Assembly: GCA_937982115.1 (NCBI GenBank) | Contig: CALJNE010000015.1 | Location: 1-37,217, forward strand | Length of the DNA: 37,217 nt | Reading direction: 5' to 3' | Source: an uncultured Bacteroidales bacterium | GTDB taxonomy: Bacteria; Bacteroidota; Bacteroidia; Bacteroidales; ML635J-15 | Shown: piece after piece, positions 16,864-25,044 of the stretch | How the letters are laid out: every line of letters begins with the position of its first letter | Numbering within the stretch: position 1 is the first letter of the stretch | Position numbers and translations under genes: made by a program | Notes under the pieces: generated by a model | What the model was told of the DNA's origin: nothing | The model's input: only the letters and a program-made list of their open reading frames with translations | The model's database searches: none

Positions 16864-18312
16864 TTGAAAACGAAGAATATAGCAGATACAATTGAGTTTT
16901 TGAGACGAAAACTTATTCGTTATCGCAATTTTATTATTTACAAAAATATTTCTCAATATATTCCTGAAGAATACGGAGATAAAACAAAACTGATAGAATA
17001 TCATAAGTCGCGTGTAACCGGTCCGGAGCCATGCGTTTGCCATGCACCTACGCGGAGTCTGTATATTGATATGCAAGGAAAATATACAGCCTGTTGTTTT
17101 AATCGCGTTCATGTTTTTGGAAAATATCCTGAAGATAATTTGAAAGGGATTATAGCGGGCGAAAAACGAAAATTTCTTCAAAAAGAGCTTTGTCGCAGTA
17201 ATTTTATGTATGGTTGTCAGCATTGTCATCGCTTAATCGAATCAGGCAATTTTGAAGGCACCGAAGCTCGGTTGTATGATACCTTGAAAAAACAGGAAAA
17301 CTTCCCATCGGAAATAATTTTTGAACTCGATAACACCTGCAATTTGAGTTGTTTGATGTGTCATGAAGGATTTTCTTCATCAATAGCCCGCAAAAAAGGT
17401 GTTGAGCTTATTAAAGAAAACTTTGATGATAATTTCTTTGAACAACTCAAAAACCTGATACCATACTTAAAAGTAGCCAAATTTTTGGGCGGAGAACCTT
17501 TTTTAATACAGGTTTATTACAGGATTTGGGATTTGATAATTGAAATAAATCCAAAATGCAAAATAATACTCCAAACCAATGGAACAATATTTAACGAAAA
17601 AATCCGAAATTATCTTTTAAAAGGTAATTTCTATATCGGAGTAAGTATTGATTCGCTCGAAAAAGAAAAATTTGAAAGTATTCGGGCTGGAGCAGATTTT
17701 CAAATTGTTTTGAAAAATCTCGAGGAATTTAAGAAAATAAGCCGGAAGAAAAACAATTATATGAATATTTCGGTATGCCCCATGCTGCAAAATATTTATG
17801 AGATTCCTCAAATAATTGAGTTTTGTAATAATAACGGGTTTTTCGTTTATTTTAATACCGTTTACACAAAAGGTTTTGCAATAAATGATGCTGACGAGGA
17901 ACAGTTAAGCGAGATTATTAAATTTTTGAAATCAACAAAAATTACCGGCAAGTCATATATTGGGAAGAGAAATCTAAAATTTTACGCTGATTTAATTCGG
18001 AACATAGAGAATATTTATGAGCAAAAGGAAATCTTGAGTCGCCCCTATAAGCGAGTTTTGAGAATTAGTAAAAATGAGTTTTATAAAGTTTTATCTTCAA
18101 AAGCAAAAGAGATTCAAAATATTCAACTCGACTATGATTTGTTTGGAGACATTCCGGACGAATTTTACATTTCGGAAAAGGATAAGGAAAGGCTTCTCAA
18201 CCTGAATCCACAAAATCTTGCAGATGCTCTTGCAAAAGAATCAAAGGACGAAATAAAAAGCAGACTTATGAATTTTGTTTTAAAGGGTGATTTTTCAAAG
18301 AATGAAATTTAA
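16864..18312 (+). CDS. Radical SAM protein with N-terminal cysteine-rich (SPASM-like) domain, paralog 2
   Basis: 482 residues from TTG at 16864; the next Met is residue 70. It has the same layout as the preceding protein: N-terminal cysteines C57/C59, C77/C78, C110, C118 and C121 (CVCHAPTRSLYIDMQGK, ACCF, GCQHC), then the radical SAM motif CNLSCLMC (C159, C163, C166) after IIFELDNT, and the SAM-binding FLGGEPFLI. A stretch NYMNISVCPM matches 'YLNILVCPM' of paralog 1, showing tandem duplication followed by divergence. The extra cysteines relative to paralog 1 may give it another cluster ligand. Its 3' end overlaps the convergent sugar kinase gene by 47 bp. Function unknown. Confidence 0.85.
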   Translation: MKTKNIADTIEFLRRKLIRYRNFIIYKNISQYIPEEYGDKTKLIEYHKSRVTGPEPCVCHAPTRSLYIDMQGKYTACCFNRVHVFGKYPEDNLKGIIAGEKRKFLQKELCRSNFMYGCQHCHRLIESGNFEGTEARLYDTLKKQENFPSEIIFELDNTCNLSCLMCHEGFSSSIARKKGVELIKENFDDNFFEQLKNLIPYLKVAKFLGGEPFLIQVYYRIWDLIIEINPKCKIILQTNGTIFNEKIRNYLLKGNFYIGVSIDSLEKEKFESIRAGADFQIVLKNLEEFKKISRKKNNYMNISVCPMLQNIYEIPQIIEFCNNNGFFVYFNTVYTKGFAINDADEEQLSEIIKFLKSTKITGKSYIGKRNLKFYADLIRNIENIYEQKEILSRPYKRVLRISKNEFYKVLSSKAKEIQNIQLDYDLFGDIPDEFYISEKDKERLLNLNPQNLADALAKESKDEIKSRLMNFVLKGDFSKNEI

Positions 18313-19135
18313 TGATGTTTCTTAATGGATCTTGAATAAAAATAATATCTTCGATATTAAATTCCTTAGCAACTTCCAGAATAATATCGGAGAAATTTGT
18401 TGCAATACTTCCAACAAGTCCGATTTTGGATTTTTGAGGTTCGGGAAAAATAAAAATAAAAGTATTAAAGAATTTTCTAAAGGAATATTTCACCAGATTA
18501 TTCAATTGCGGGTGAGAGATATTGTTTTTAATAAATGGACAAAAACTTGCCAGATACCTGTTTGGGTGCTGACCTTTATATAATGAAGAGAGTACATTTG
18601 TTAGGTTTGCTCCGGTTTCATTATGAATTTTTTGGGTTAGTTCCTGGTCTAATTTAAATTCGAGATATTGTTTGAGAAAGAGTTTACCGATGTATGCTCC
18701 GCTGCCTTCGTCTCCGAGAATATATCCGAGCGAAACAGCTCCTTTTTCTATGTAATCGCCGTTGTATAAACAGGAATTTGTTCCTGTTCCTATAATTGCC
18801 GCTATGCCGGGTTCTGTTAATAATACTCCTCTGGCCGCTCCGAGCATATCTGAATAAATCTCAACTTTGGAATTATATAAATATTCTTCCAGAGCATTTT
18901 TTAAATGTTCGAAATTGTCTTTATTGCTACAGCCGGCACCGTAAAAAGCTGTATATTTTATTTGTAAAGGGTCGTAATCAGGCGGAAAATTTTCAACCAA
19001 CGACCTAATAATCATTTCCTTAGTAGTAAAATATGGATTCAACCCGATTGTAGAAAAAGTTTTTAATTCTTGATAATCGCTGTTTGTAATAATCCAGTTA
19101 GTTTTGGTAGAACCACTGTCTGCAAAGAGAAACAT
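18266..19135 (-). CDS. BadF/BadG-type ATPase, likely N-acetylglucosamine kinase
   Basis: 289 residues from ATG 19135 (an upstream TTG at 19141 adds two residues and is not needed). ASKHA-fold kinase: phosphate-1 motif FADSGSTKTNWI at the N-terminus, phosphate-2 motif AAIIGTGTNS, then GYILGDEGSGAYIGK, a signature of the GlcNAc kinase/BadF group, and an adenosine motif near 'IGLVGSIATNF'. In Bacteroidota such proteins are usually annotated as GlcNAc kinases for amino-sugar or peptidoglycan recycling. The substrate here is inferred. It overlaps the radical SAM paralog 2 by 47 bp at the 3' ends, an unusually long convergent overlap. Confidence 0.85.
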   Translation of the reverse strand: MFLFADSGSTKTNWIITNSDYQELKTFSTIGLNPYFTTKEMIIRSLVENFPPDYDPLQIKYTAFYGAGCSNKDNFEHLKNALEEYLYNSKVEIYSDMLGAARGVLLTEPGIAAIIGTGTNSCLYNGDYIEKGAVSLGYILGDEGSGAYIGKLFLKQYLEFKLDQELTQKIHNETGANLTNVLSSLYKGQHPNRYLASFCPFIKNNISHPQLNNLVKYSFRKFFNTFIFIFPEPQKSKIGLVGSIATNFSDIILEVAKEFNIEDIIFIQDPLRNIIKFHSLKNHPLKQNS

Positions 19136-19156
19136 AAACAAAATATTTTATTATCA

Positions 19157-19164
19157 CAAACTTA
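19157..19164 (-). promoter_or_regulatory. Putative -7 box of the sugar kinase gene
   Basis: TAAGTTTG on the minus strand is a perfect TAnnTTTG match, 22 nt ahead of the kinase ATG. The nearest upstream TTTG is only 13 nt away, shorter than the usual 19, so the -33 element is doubtful. Confidence 0.4.
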
Positions 19165-19303
19165 ATTAAAATCTAAACAAAATAAAAATTTATCTGATTA
19201 TTTTTTTTAAAAATATCTATCTATTAAATTGATAAAAAAACGAACAAAAAAAATAAATTATTTTCTTTGATTCTAAAAAAATGTTAATTTTACAAAAAAA
19301 TCT

Positions 19304-19900
19304 ATGTTAACTATGGCGAATATAAACAGTTGGTGGAGTGCATTAACCACGGCAGAACAAGTATTTTGGCTTATAGCAATACCGTTTACATTGATTTTTA
19401 TTATTCAGTTGCTGATGACAATTATTGGAGTTAGCACCGACCATGGGCTTGATAATTTTGGGGATTCAGATATGGATGTTGATTCCGATGCAGGTATAGG
19501 TTTTCAATTTATAAGTCTGAAAAATTTCATTGCATTTTTTACAATTTTCGGATGGACAGGCCTAGCTTGTCTCGATGGCGGACTGGGAATAGGACTGAGT
19601 GTATTTATTTCAATTATTGCCGGTTTAATAATGATGGTAATAATGGCAAGTTTATTTTATTTTATGGGAAAACTAACCGAAAGCGGGAATTTTAAAATTA
19701 ACTCTGCAATAGGACATACCGGCACTGTATATTTAAGAATTCCGGCAGCAAAATCCGGTGTAGGTAAAATTCAAATAAATGTAAGCGGGCTAAAAACACT
19801 TGATGCAGTAACAACCCATACCGATGATATAAAGTCTGGAAGTTTGATTAAAGTTGTTGATATTCATGAAGGAAATATTCTCGTAGTAGAACCATTATAA
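19304..19900 (+). CDS. NfeD/YqiJ-type membrane protein with C-terminal OB fold
   Basis: 198 residues (ATG 19304; a second ATG at 19313 is equally plausible). One membrane helix near residues 19-41, a short acidic loop (DNFGDSDMDVDSDAG), then two more hydrophobic helices between about 70 and 120, and a soluble C-terminal domain from about 130 with the OB-fold pattern of NfeD proteins (AIGHTGTVYLRIP ... IKVVDIHEGNILVVEP). This layout, with the following flotillin, is the YqiJ-YqiK arrangement. NfeD-type proteins work with flotillin/stomatin proteins in membrane domains. It is separated by 26 nt from the flotillin gene, so they form an operon. Confidence 0.88.
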   Translation: MLTMANINSWWSALTTAEQVFWLIAIPFTLIFIIQLLMTIIGVSTDHGLDNFGDSDMDVDSDAGIGFQFISLKNFIAFFTIFGWTGLACLDGGLGIGLSVFISIIAGLIMMVIMASLFYFMGKLTESGNFKINSAIGHTGTVYLRIPAAKSGVGKIQINVSGLKTLDAVTTHTDDIKSGSLIKVVDIHEGNILVVEPL

Positions 19901-19926
19901 AAAATATTTAACTAAAAATTATAACT

Positions 19927-21411
19927 ATGGAAGGCGAATATTTAATTATTTTAGTAGTTTTAGCGGTATTTTTTGTATTTATCTTAATCATTACATTTTT
20001 AAGAAGATACAGAAGATGTCCGTCAGATAAGATTTTAGTTGTTTATGGAAAAGTCGGCAAAAAAGGCGATGAAACACGAACAGCCAAATGTATTCATGGT
20101 GGAGCCGCATTTATCTGGCCGATAATTCAAGACTACAGCTATCTGGATTTGACTCCGTTTTCGATAGAAATAAATTTAAAATCGGCACTTTCAAGACAAA
20201 ATATCCGTGTTGACGTTCCATCAAGATTTACCGTAGGTATCAGTACCGAGGATGGAGTTATGCAAAATGCCGCCGAAAGATTGTTAGGTTTATCTCAACA
20301 GGAAATAAGTAAACTTGCCGAGGATATATTGTTTGGTCAATTGCGTCTTGTTGTTGCAACAATGGATATCGAAGAAATAAATTCAAACAGAGATAAGTTT
20401 TTGGAAGCTGTATCTTCGAATGTAGAGGCAGAGTTAAAGAAGATAGGGTTAAAACTTATAAACGTAAACGTAACCGACCTCAACGACGAATCGGGATATA
20501 TAATTGCATTAGGAAAAGAAGCTGCTGCAAAAGCTATTAACGATGCAAAAAAATCCGTTGCCGAAAAGAATAGAGACGGTGAAATCGGTAGAGCAGAGGC
20601 CGAAAAAGAACAAAGGATTAAAGTTGCAAGTGCTTTAGCTCAGGCAAAAATCGGGGAAGCCGATGCTCAACGCGAAGAACGTATTAAAACTTCTGAAGCA
20701 GATTCACGGGCCGTTGAAGGTGAAAATACTGCTAAGATAACAATTGCAAAATCAAATGCTTTAAGAAGAGAACAAGAAGCTGAAGCCGAACGTATTGCAA
20801 TAACAGCAGAAAAAGTTAAACGTGCCAAAGCTCTCGAAGATGCTTATGCCGCCGAAAAAGTTGCTGAAGAAATACGTGCTCAAAGAGATAAAGCAACTCA
20901 ATATGCAAACGTGGTTGTTCCAACTGAAATTGAAAAACAAAAAATCGAAATTGCTGCCGATGCTATTGCTGAACAAACCAGACGTCTTGCTGCAGGGGAA
21001 GCAGATGCTATATTCATCAAGATGCAAGCCGAAGGTAAGGGATTGTATGAAATTCTCAGTAAACAGGCAGAAGGTTTTGAAAAAATTGTTAAAGCTGCCG
21101 GCGACAATACCAGAGATGCTGTAATGTTAATGATTGCCGATAAATTACCGGAAATAGTTAAATCTCAGGTTGAAGCTATTAAGAACCTTAAGATTGATAA
21201 GATTACGGTTTGGGATAATATGAGTGCAGGTAAAAATGGAGACAAACCATTAACCGCTAATTTTATCTCCGGACTGCTCGGTTCTATTCCTCCGTTTGAT
21301 GAATTATTCAAAATGGCAGGTATTGAATTACCCGGCTATCTCAAAGGAAAAACTCCTCCAACAGACCAAGCTGAGTCAACGACATCGGAAGAAACACCAA
21401 AAACTGAATAA
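19927..21411 (+). CDS. Flotillin (SPFH/band 7) family protein, YqiK-type
   Basis: 494 residues. An N-terminal membrane segment (ILVVLAVFFVFILIITF) anchors the protein, followed by the SPFH/PHB domain (about 30-200) with LVVYGKVGKKGDETRT and 'ISTEDGVMQNAAERLL'. Residues about 200-390 are a long Ala/Glu-rich coiled coil with repeated AEA/AEKE units, which drives oligomerisation. The last 80 residues contain a conserved 'NFISGLLGSIPPFDELFKMAGIELP' type end, as in other flotillins of this group (segment at about 440-470), and an unstructured Thr/Glu tail. It probably scaffolds membrane microdomains with the NfeD-type partner encoded just upstream. A strong terminator follows. Confidence 0.93.
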   Translation: MEGEYLIILVVLAVFFVFILIITFLRRYRRCPSDKILVVYGKVGKKGDETRTAKCIHGGAAFIWPIIQDYSYLDLTPFSIEINLKSALSRQNIRVDVPSRFTVGISTEDGVMQNAAERLLGLSQQEISKLAEDILFGQLRLVVATMDIEEINSNRDKFLEAVSSNVEAELKKIGLKLINVNVTDLNDESGYIIALGKEAAAKAINDAKKSVAEKNRDGEIGRAEAEKEQRIKVASALAQAKIGEADAQREERIKTSEADSRAVEGENTAKITIAKSNALRREQEAEAERIAITAEKVKRAKALEDAYAAEKVAEEIRAQRDKATQYANVVVPTEIEKQKIEIAADAIAEQTRRLAAGEADAIFIKMQAEGKGLYEILSKQAEGFEKIVKAAGDNTRDAVMLMIADKLPEIVKSQVEAIKNLKIDKITVWDNMSAGKNGDKPLTANFISGLLGSIPPFDELFKMAGIELPGYLKGKTPPTDQAESTTSEETPKTE

Positions 21412-21420
21412 TATCAAAAG

Positions 21421-21445
21421 TGCCGCTTTTTGCGGCATTTTTTTT
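21421..21445 (+). terminator. Rho-independent terminator after the flotillin gene
   Basis: Stem TGCCGC/GCGGCA with a TTTTT loop (21421-21437) followed by eight T residues, starting 9 nt after the flotillin stop. Confidence 0.9.
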
Positions 21446-21630
21446 ATGAAATTGAATAAACAAAGCTTGTGATATTTTTTCGTTTATAAAGGTTTTCCCA
21501 ATTTTGAACATCCTACAAATTATCTTCGATAATTTGAGGGTCTTTGTACTGATATGAACTTTTAGTTAAGTAGTTGTTCTGTTGACGTTTATCAGTTCGG
21601 TTTGTAGTGGGTTATTTGCGTTGTAGTATT

Positions 21631-21666
21631 TACTTGCCCCTTACTCCTTGTACCTTTTACCTTTTT
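21631..21666 (-). repeat. Purine-rich AAGG-type low-complexity tract
   Basis: On the minus strand this stretch is built of loosely repeated AAAAGG/ACAAGG/TAAGGGG units. It sits just after the stop of the OmpA-domain gene and codes for nothing recognisable. Similar purine-rich decaying repeats occur between genes in some Bacteroidota. Confidence 0.35.
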
Positions 21667-21673
21667 AAAAAAT

Positions 21674-22600
21674 TTATTTAAGAATTTGAATTTCAACTCT
21701 GCGGTTTTGAGACCTTTGAAATTCATTTTTTTCTTCGGGGTATAGCTTTTTTGTTGCAGCAAAACCTTTATAACGAAGTCTGTCAGTTGAAATGCCATTT
21801 AAAACAAGGTAATCGTACACAGCTTTTGCTCTGTTTACGCTTAGATTATAATTTTCGTTCACCATATCCCAACCATCTCCGGCTTCAGGGTCTTGACAAC
21901 AAATATGTCCTTGTATTTCTATTTTTAATTCCGGATACTTTTTCATAACGAAAAGGAGTTCTAAAAGAGCATCCCTTGATTCAGGGAGAAAATTCGGAGT
22001 TCCACCTACAAAATTAATGTTGTTAAGCTTAATGTTTAAATCAGATTCGGAATCATCCTTCATTATCTCTAAAATCTTCTCTTCTATACCTGTTCGGATA
22101 ATTGGAATCGTTGTTTCTTCTGTATTTATTGTTAGATTCTTATTATTGTTGCTAACTTCTTCAAGGTCGGGAGTTATTTCTTTATCTTTCGCAACAGAAG
22201 TATTATATATAATTTTTATTATTCCTATTCTATGTTCCGGAATGCCTCGGTCATTTTTGTTTTTTTGTAATTCTTCGGCAGTACCGGGGAAAAAACCTCT
22301 TCCAATAGATGAAATTACCTCTTTTTCATTAGTAAAACCCTTTATATACTCTTCAATAGTTTTGGCTCTATTTTTTGAAAGATTAAGATTATGATCATAA
22401 GATCCAAGAAAATCACAATATGCTTCAATAATAATCTTTTCTATTGAACTATATTCTTTAATTTTATTTAATTTTTGTTTTTCTGAAGGATTTAACTTGA
22501 ATTCGTTAATTTCAAAATATACAACAACGCTATCAATTTGTTGAGCATAAAAACTGCAACATAACAAAATTGCAAAAAGGGATAAAAATAAATGTTTCAT
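21674..22600 (-). CDS. Secreted protein with two OmpA-like (peptidoglycan-binding) domains
   Basis: 308 residues with a signal peptide (cleavage near CCSFYAQ). The first OmpA-like domain spans about 25-110 (EINEFKLNPSEKQKLNKI, then LNLSKNRAKTIEEYI). A linker of about 80 residues follows. The second domain is at about 195-308, with NENYNLSVNRAKAVYDYL, 'GISTDRLRYKGFA' and the closing RSQNRRVEIQIL. The usual GHTD turn is replaced by GHICCQDPEAGDGWD, a cysteine-containing variant also found in other OmpA-family proteins of the phylum. No transmembrane barrel is present, so it is probably a periplasmic protein touching peptidoglycan. Confidence 0.9.
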   Translation of the reverse strand: MKHLFLSLFAILLCCSFYAQQIDSVVVYFEINEFKLNPSEKQKLNKIKEYSSIEKIIIEAYCDFLGSYDHNLNLSKNRAKTIEEYIKGFTNEKEVISSIGRGFFPGTAEELQKNKNDRGIPEHRIGIIKIIYNTSVAKDKEITPDLEEVSNNNKNLTINTEETTIPIIRTGIEEKILEIMKDDSESDLNIKLNNINFVGGTPNFLPESRDALLELLFVMKKYPELKIEIQGHICCQDPEAGDGWDMVNENYNLSVNRAKAVYDYLVLNGISTDRLRYKGFAATKKLYPEEKNEFQRSQNRRVEIQILK

Positions 22601-22635
22601 TTTTAATAGGTTAAAAATTTTACTAATAAAACATA

Positions 22636-22643
22636 CAAAACTA
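22636..22643 (-). promoter_or_regulatory. Putative -7 box of the OmpA-domain gene
   Basis: TAGTTTTG on the minus strand fits TAnnTTTG and lies 36 nt ahead of the ATG. No clear -33 element is seen. Confidence 0.4.
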
Positions 22644-22654
22644 AAATAATATTA

Positions 22655-22685
22655 TTTGATGCAGAATAAAAAAAAATTATTTTTG
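22655..22685 (+). promoter_or_regulatory. Bacteroidota-type promoter of tRNA-Arg
   Basis: TTTG at 22655-22658, exactly 19 nt, then TATTTTTG at 22678-22685. Both boxes and spacing match the Bacteroidota -33/-7 consensus. The predicted start is about 22692, 7 nt ahead of the tRNA. Confidence 0.8.
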
Positions 22686-22698
22686 CATCATAAAAATT

Positions 22699-22770
22699 GG
22701 CCCTATAGTTCAATGGATAGAACGGAAGTTTCCTAAACTTTAAATCCAGGTTCGATTCCTGGTAGGGCTA
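22699..22770 (+). tRNA. tRNA-Arg (anticodon CCU)
   Basis: A full cloverleaf can be drawn. Acceptor GGCCCTA/TAGGGCT (first pair G-U wobble), D stem GTTC/GAAC with an 8-nt loop, anticodon stem GAAGT/ACTTT around loop TTCCTAA, a 4-nt variable region and T stem CCAGG/CCTGG with loop TTCGATT. Anticodon 5'-CCU-3' at 22732-22734 reads AGG (Arg). Length 72 nt; the 3' CCA is not encoded and must be added. It has its own promoter and terminator, so it is a single-gene unit. Confidence 0.96.
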
Positions 22771-22779
22771 CAAAAAATA

Positions 22780-22806
22780 AAGGGGCTTGTCGCCCCTTAT
22801 TTTTTT
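22780..22806 (+). terminator. Terminator shared by tRNA-Arg and the convergent M3 peptidase gene
   Basis: Stem AAGGGGC/GCCCCTT with loop TTGTC (22780-22798) and a T tract to 22806. On the minus strand the run of A at 22772-22777 reads as a T tract, so it can work in both directions. Confidence 0.85.
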
Positions 22807-24940
22807 AGTTAAGACCTCTGTTTTTCAGTAGAGCATCAATTTTAGGTTCACGACCTCTGAAGTTTACGTACATTGTCATTGGATCGTCTTTATGTCCGTT
22901 CGAGAATATGTATTTTTTGAGTTTGTCAGCAGTTTCTTTGTCGAAAATATCACCTTTTTCAACAAAAGCTTCAAAAGCATCGGAGTCTAAAACTTCGCTC
23001 CAGATATAACTATAATAACCGGCAGAATAACCTCCCGCAAAAATATGGCTAAAATAAGTACTTCTGTGACGTGGTGCAATTTCGGGAATAAGACCAAGCT
23101 TTTTCATTATGTTGTTTTCGGCTTCAACCGGATTTTTAAAATCAACAGTAGTAAGAGTGTGATAATACATATCCAGTAGTGCAGATGCTAAAAACTCTGT
23201 AGTTGCAAAGCCTTGATTGAAATGTGAAGCATCTTCAATTTTTTTTATTAGTTCATCAGGTATAGGTTGATTTGTTTTATAGTGTTTAGCATATTTTTTC
23301 ATAACTTGGGGATGTGTAGCCCAATGTTCCATTAATTGGGAAGGTAATTCTACAAAATCTCTTGGAACATTTGTCCCGCTAACTGAAGGATATGTACAAT
23401 CGGACAGCATGCCGTGTAAAGCGTGTCCAAACTCATGGAACAGAGTTTCAACTTCGTCCAAAGTGAGTAACGAAGGAAGAGTTTGGGTAGGTTTGGTGAA
23501 ATTACAATTAACTGTGATAATAGGAATTACGTTTTTTCCATTGTATTTGAATTGTTCCCTGTATGTATTCATCCAGGCACCTCCACGTTTGCTTTCACGA
23601 GGATGATAATCCATGTATAAAACAGCAATTACTTCATTTTTTTCGTTTAAAACTTCAAATGATTCTACATCAGGATGATAAACGGGAATGTTATTTACTT
23701 TTTTGAATCTTAATCCGAAAAGTTTATTGGCAACTTCAAAAATACCATCTCTAACATTTTCCAGTTTAAAGTAAGGTTTTAATTCTTCTTCGTCGAGGTT
23801 GTATTTTTCTTTTCTTACTCTTTCGGTATAATATCTCCAATCCCAAACTTTTAGTTCATCATTTATACCTTCTTTTTTCATCATGGCTCTATACATATCT
23901 GCTTCTTTTGTGGCAACTTTAAGAGCAGGAGTCCATAATTGATTTAGTAAATTATACACGTTTTCGGTATTTCTAGCCATATTTTCTTCTAAAACATATT
24001 GAGCATGATTTTCATGTCCCAAAAGTTTTGCTCTTTCGATACGTAAATTTAGAATTTCAATAATTATTTTTTTGTTGTCAAATTCATTATTATTGTTGCA
24101 TCTGTTGATGTAGGCTTGTTGAATATTTTTTCTAAGTTCTCTGTTTGAAGCATATTGTAAAAATGGCATTATACTGGGATTGTGAAGCGTGAAGACCCAT
24201 TTTCCTTCATATCCTTTTTCTTTTGCAGTAATAGCTGCTGCTTCAATGGTTGCTGCAGGTAGGCCTGCAAGATCTTTCTCTTTTTCAATTATAAGCTCAA
24301 AATTATTTGTTTCAGCTAACATATTGTCGCCAAATTGCAATGATAAAAGGGAAAGTCTTTCATTTATTTCCATCAGGCGTTTTTTGCTTTTGTCATTGAG
24401 TTTGGCACCATTGCGAACAAAACTTTTGTAAGTAAGTTCCAATACTCTTTCTTGTTCTTTATTTAAATTGAGATTTGATTTATTATTATAAAGTTTCTCA
24501 ATACGTTCAAACAGTTTTTCATTTAATGTTATTTCATCATAATGTTTAGAGAGTTTTGGAGAAATTCTTTGTGCAATTGCCTGCAAGGAATCGTTGGTAT
24601 TTGATGACAGCATATTGTAAAATACACCACTAACTTTCGACAGTAGCAATCCACTATATTCAAGAGCTTCAATAGTATTTTCAAAAGTAGGTTCTTCGGA
24701 GTTGTTAATAATCTTTTCGATATTTTCTTTCTGCTCCTTCATTGCATAATCAAAAGCAGGTTCATAATGTTCGTTCTTGATTTCATCGAAAGGAGGAACA
24801 CCGTAAGGAGTATTCCATTCTTTTAATAGAGGATTGGTTTTTGTAATATCCTCTTTGTCTTTTTGCTTACACGAATTAATCATAAGTGCAAAACTTAAAC
24901 CTAAAACAATAACAAAAAATTTTTGTGTTCTCATAATCAT
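22805..24940 (-). CDS. M3-family metallopeptidase (peptidyl-dipeptidase Dcp-like) lipoprotein
   Basis: 711 residues from the ATG at 24940 (a second in-frame ATG at 24934). The N-terminus is a lipoprotein signal: FVIVLGLSFALMINSC with the lipid-bearing Cys near residue 24, followed by a charged linker. The M3 catalytic domain carries the zinc motif FHEFGHALHGM (HExxH, about residue 500) and the downstream segments typical of Dcp/oligopeptidase A (SGTNVPRDFVELPSQLMEHW; then the C-terminal AGGYSAGYYSYIWSEVLDSD). It probably trims dipeptides or short peptides in the periplasm or at the outer-membrane face. The length matches Dcp (about 680) plus a signal. The terminator shared with the tRNA lies at its 3' end. 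Confidence 0.94.
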   Translation of the reverse strand: MIMRTQKFFVIVLGLSFALMINSCKQKDKEDITKTNPLLKEWNTPYGVPPFDEIKNEHYEPAFDYAMKEQKENIEKIINNSEEPTFENTIEALEYSGLLLSKVSGVFYNMLSSNTNDSLQAIAQRISPKLSKHYDEITLNEKLFERIEKLYNNKSNLNLNKEQERVLELTYKSFVRNGAKLNDKSKKRLMEINERLSLLSLQFGDNMLAETNNFELIIEKEKDLAGLPAATIEAAAITAKEKGYEGKWVFTLHNPSIMPFLQYASNRELRKNIQQAYINRCNNNNEFDNKKIIIEILNLRIERAKLLGHENHAQYVLEENMARNTENVYNLLNQLWTPALKVATKEADMYRAMMKKEGINDELKVWDWRYYTERVRKEKYNLDEEELKPYFKLENVRDGIFEVANKLFGLRFKKVNNIPVYHPDVESFEVLNEKNEVIAVLYMDYHPRESKRGGAWMNTYREQFKYNGKNVIPIITVNCNFTKPTQTLPSLLTLDEVETLFHEFGHALHGMLSDCTYPSVSGTNVPRDFVELPSQLMEHWATHPQVMKKYAKHYKTNQPIPDELIKKIEDASHFNQGFATTEFLASALLDMYYHTLTTVDFKNPVEAENNIMKKLGLIPEIAPRHRSTYFSHIFAGGYSAGYYSYIWSEVLDSDAFEAFVEKGDIFDKETADKLKKYIFSNGHKDDPMTMYVNFRGREPKIDALLKNRGLN

Positions 24941-24956
24941 TTATTTTGAATTTTTC

Positions 24957-24984
24957 CAAATATAAAATATTGAAATAATTCAAA
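24957..24984 (-). promoter_or_regulatory. Putative promoter of the M3 peptidase gene
   Basis: Minus strand: TTTG at 24984-24981, 16 nt, then TATATTTG at 24964-24957, a perfect -7 box 17 nt ahead of the ATG. The spacing is slightly short. Confidence 0.45.
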
Positions 24985-25044
24985 ATAATTTATTAACAAA
25001 ATAATAAGTTTTTTAAAAGGCTTTGATAATGTTAACCAAATAAA

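Noticed and set aside
20761-21124. Long plus- and minus-strand frames inside the flotillin coiled coil
   Set aside because: Shadows caused by the repetitive Ala/Glu codon pattern of the real gene.
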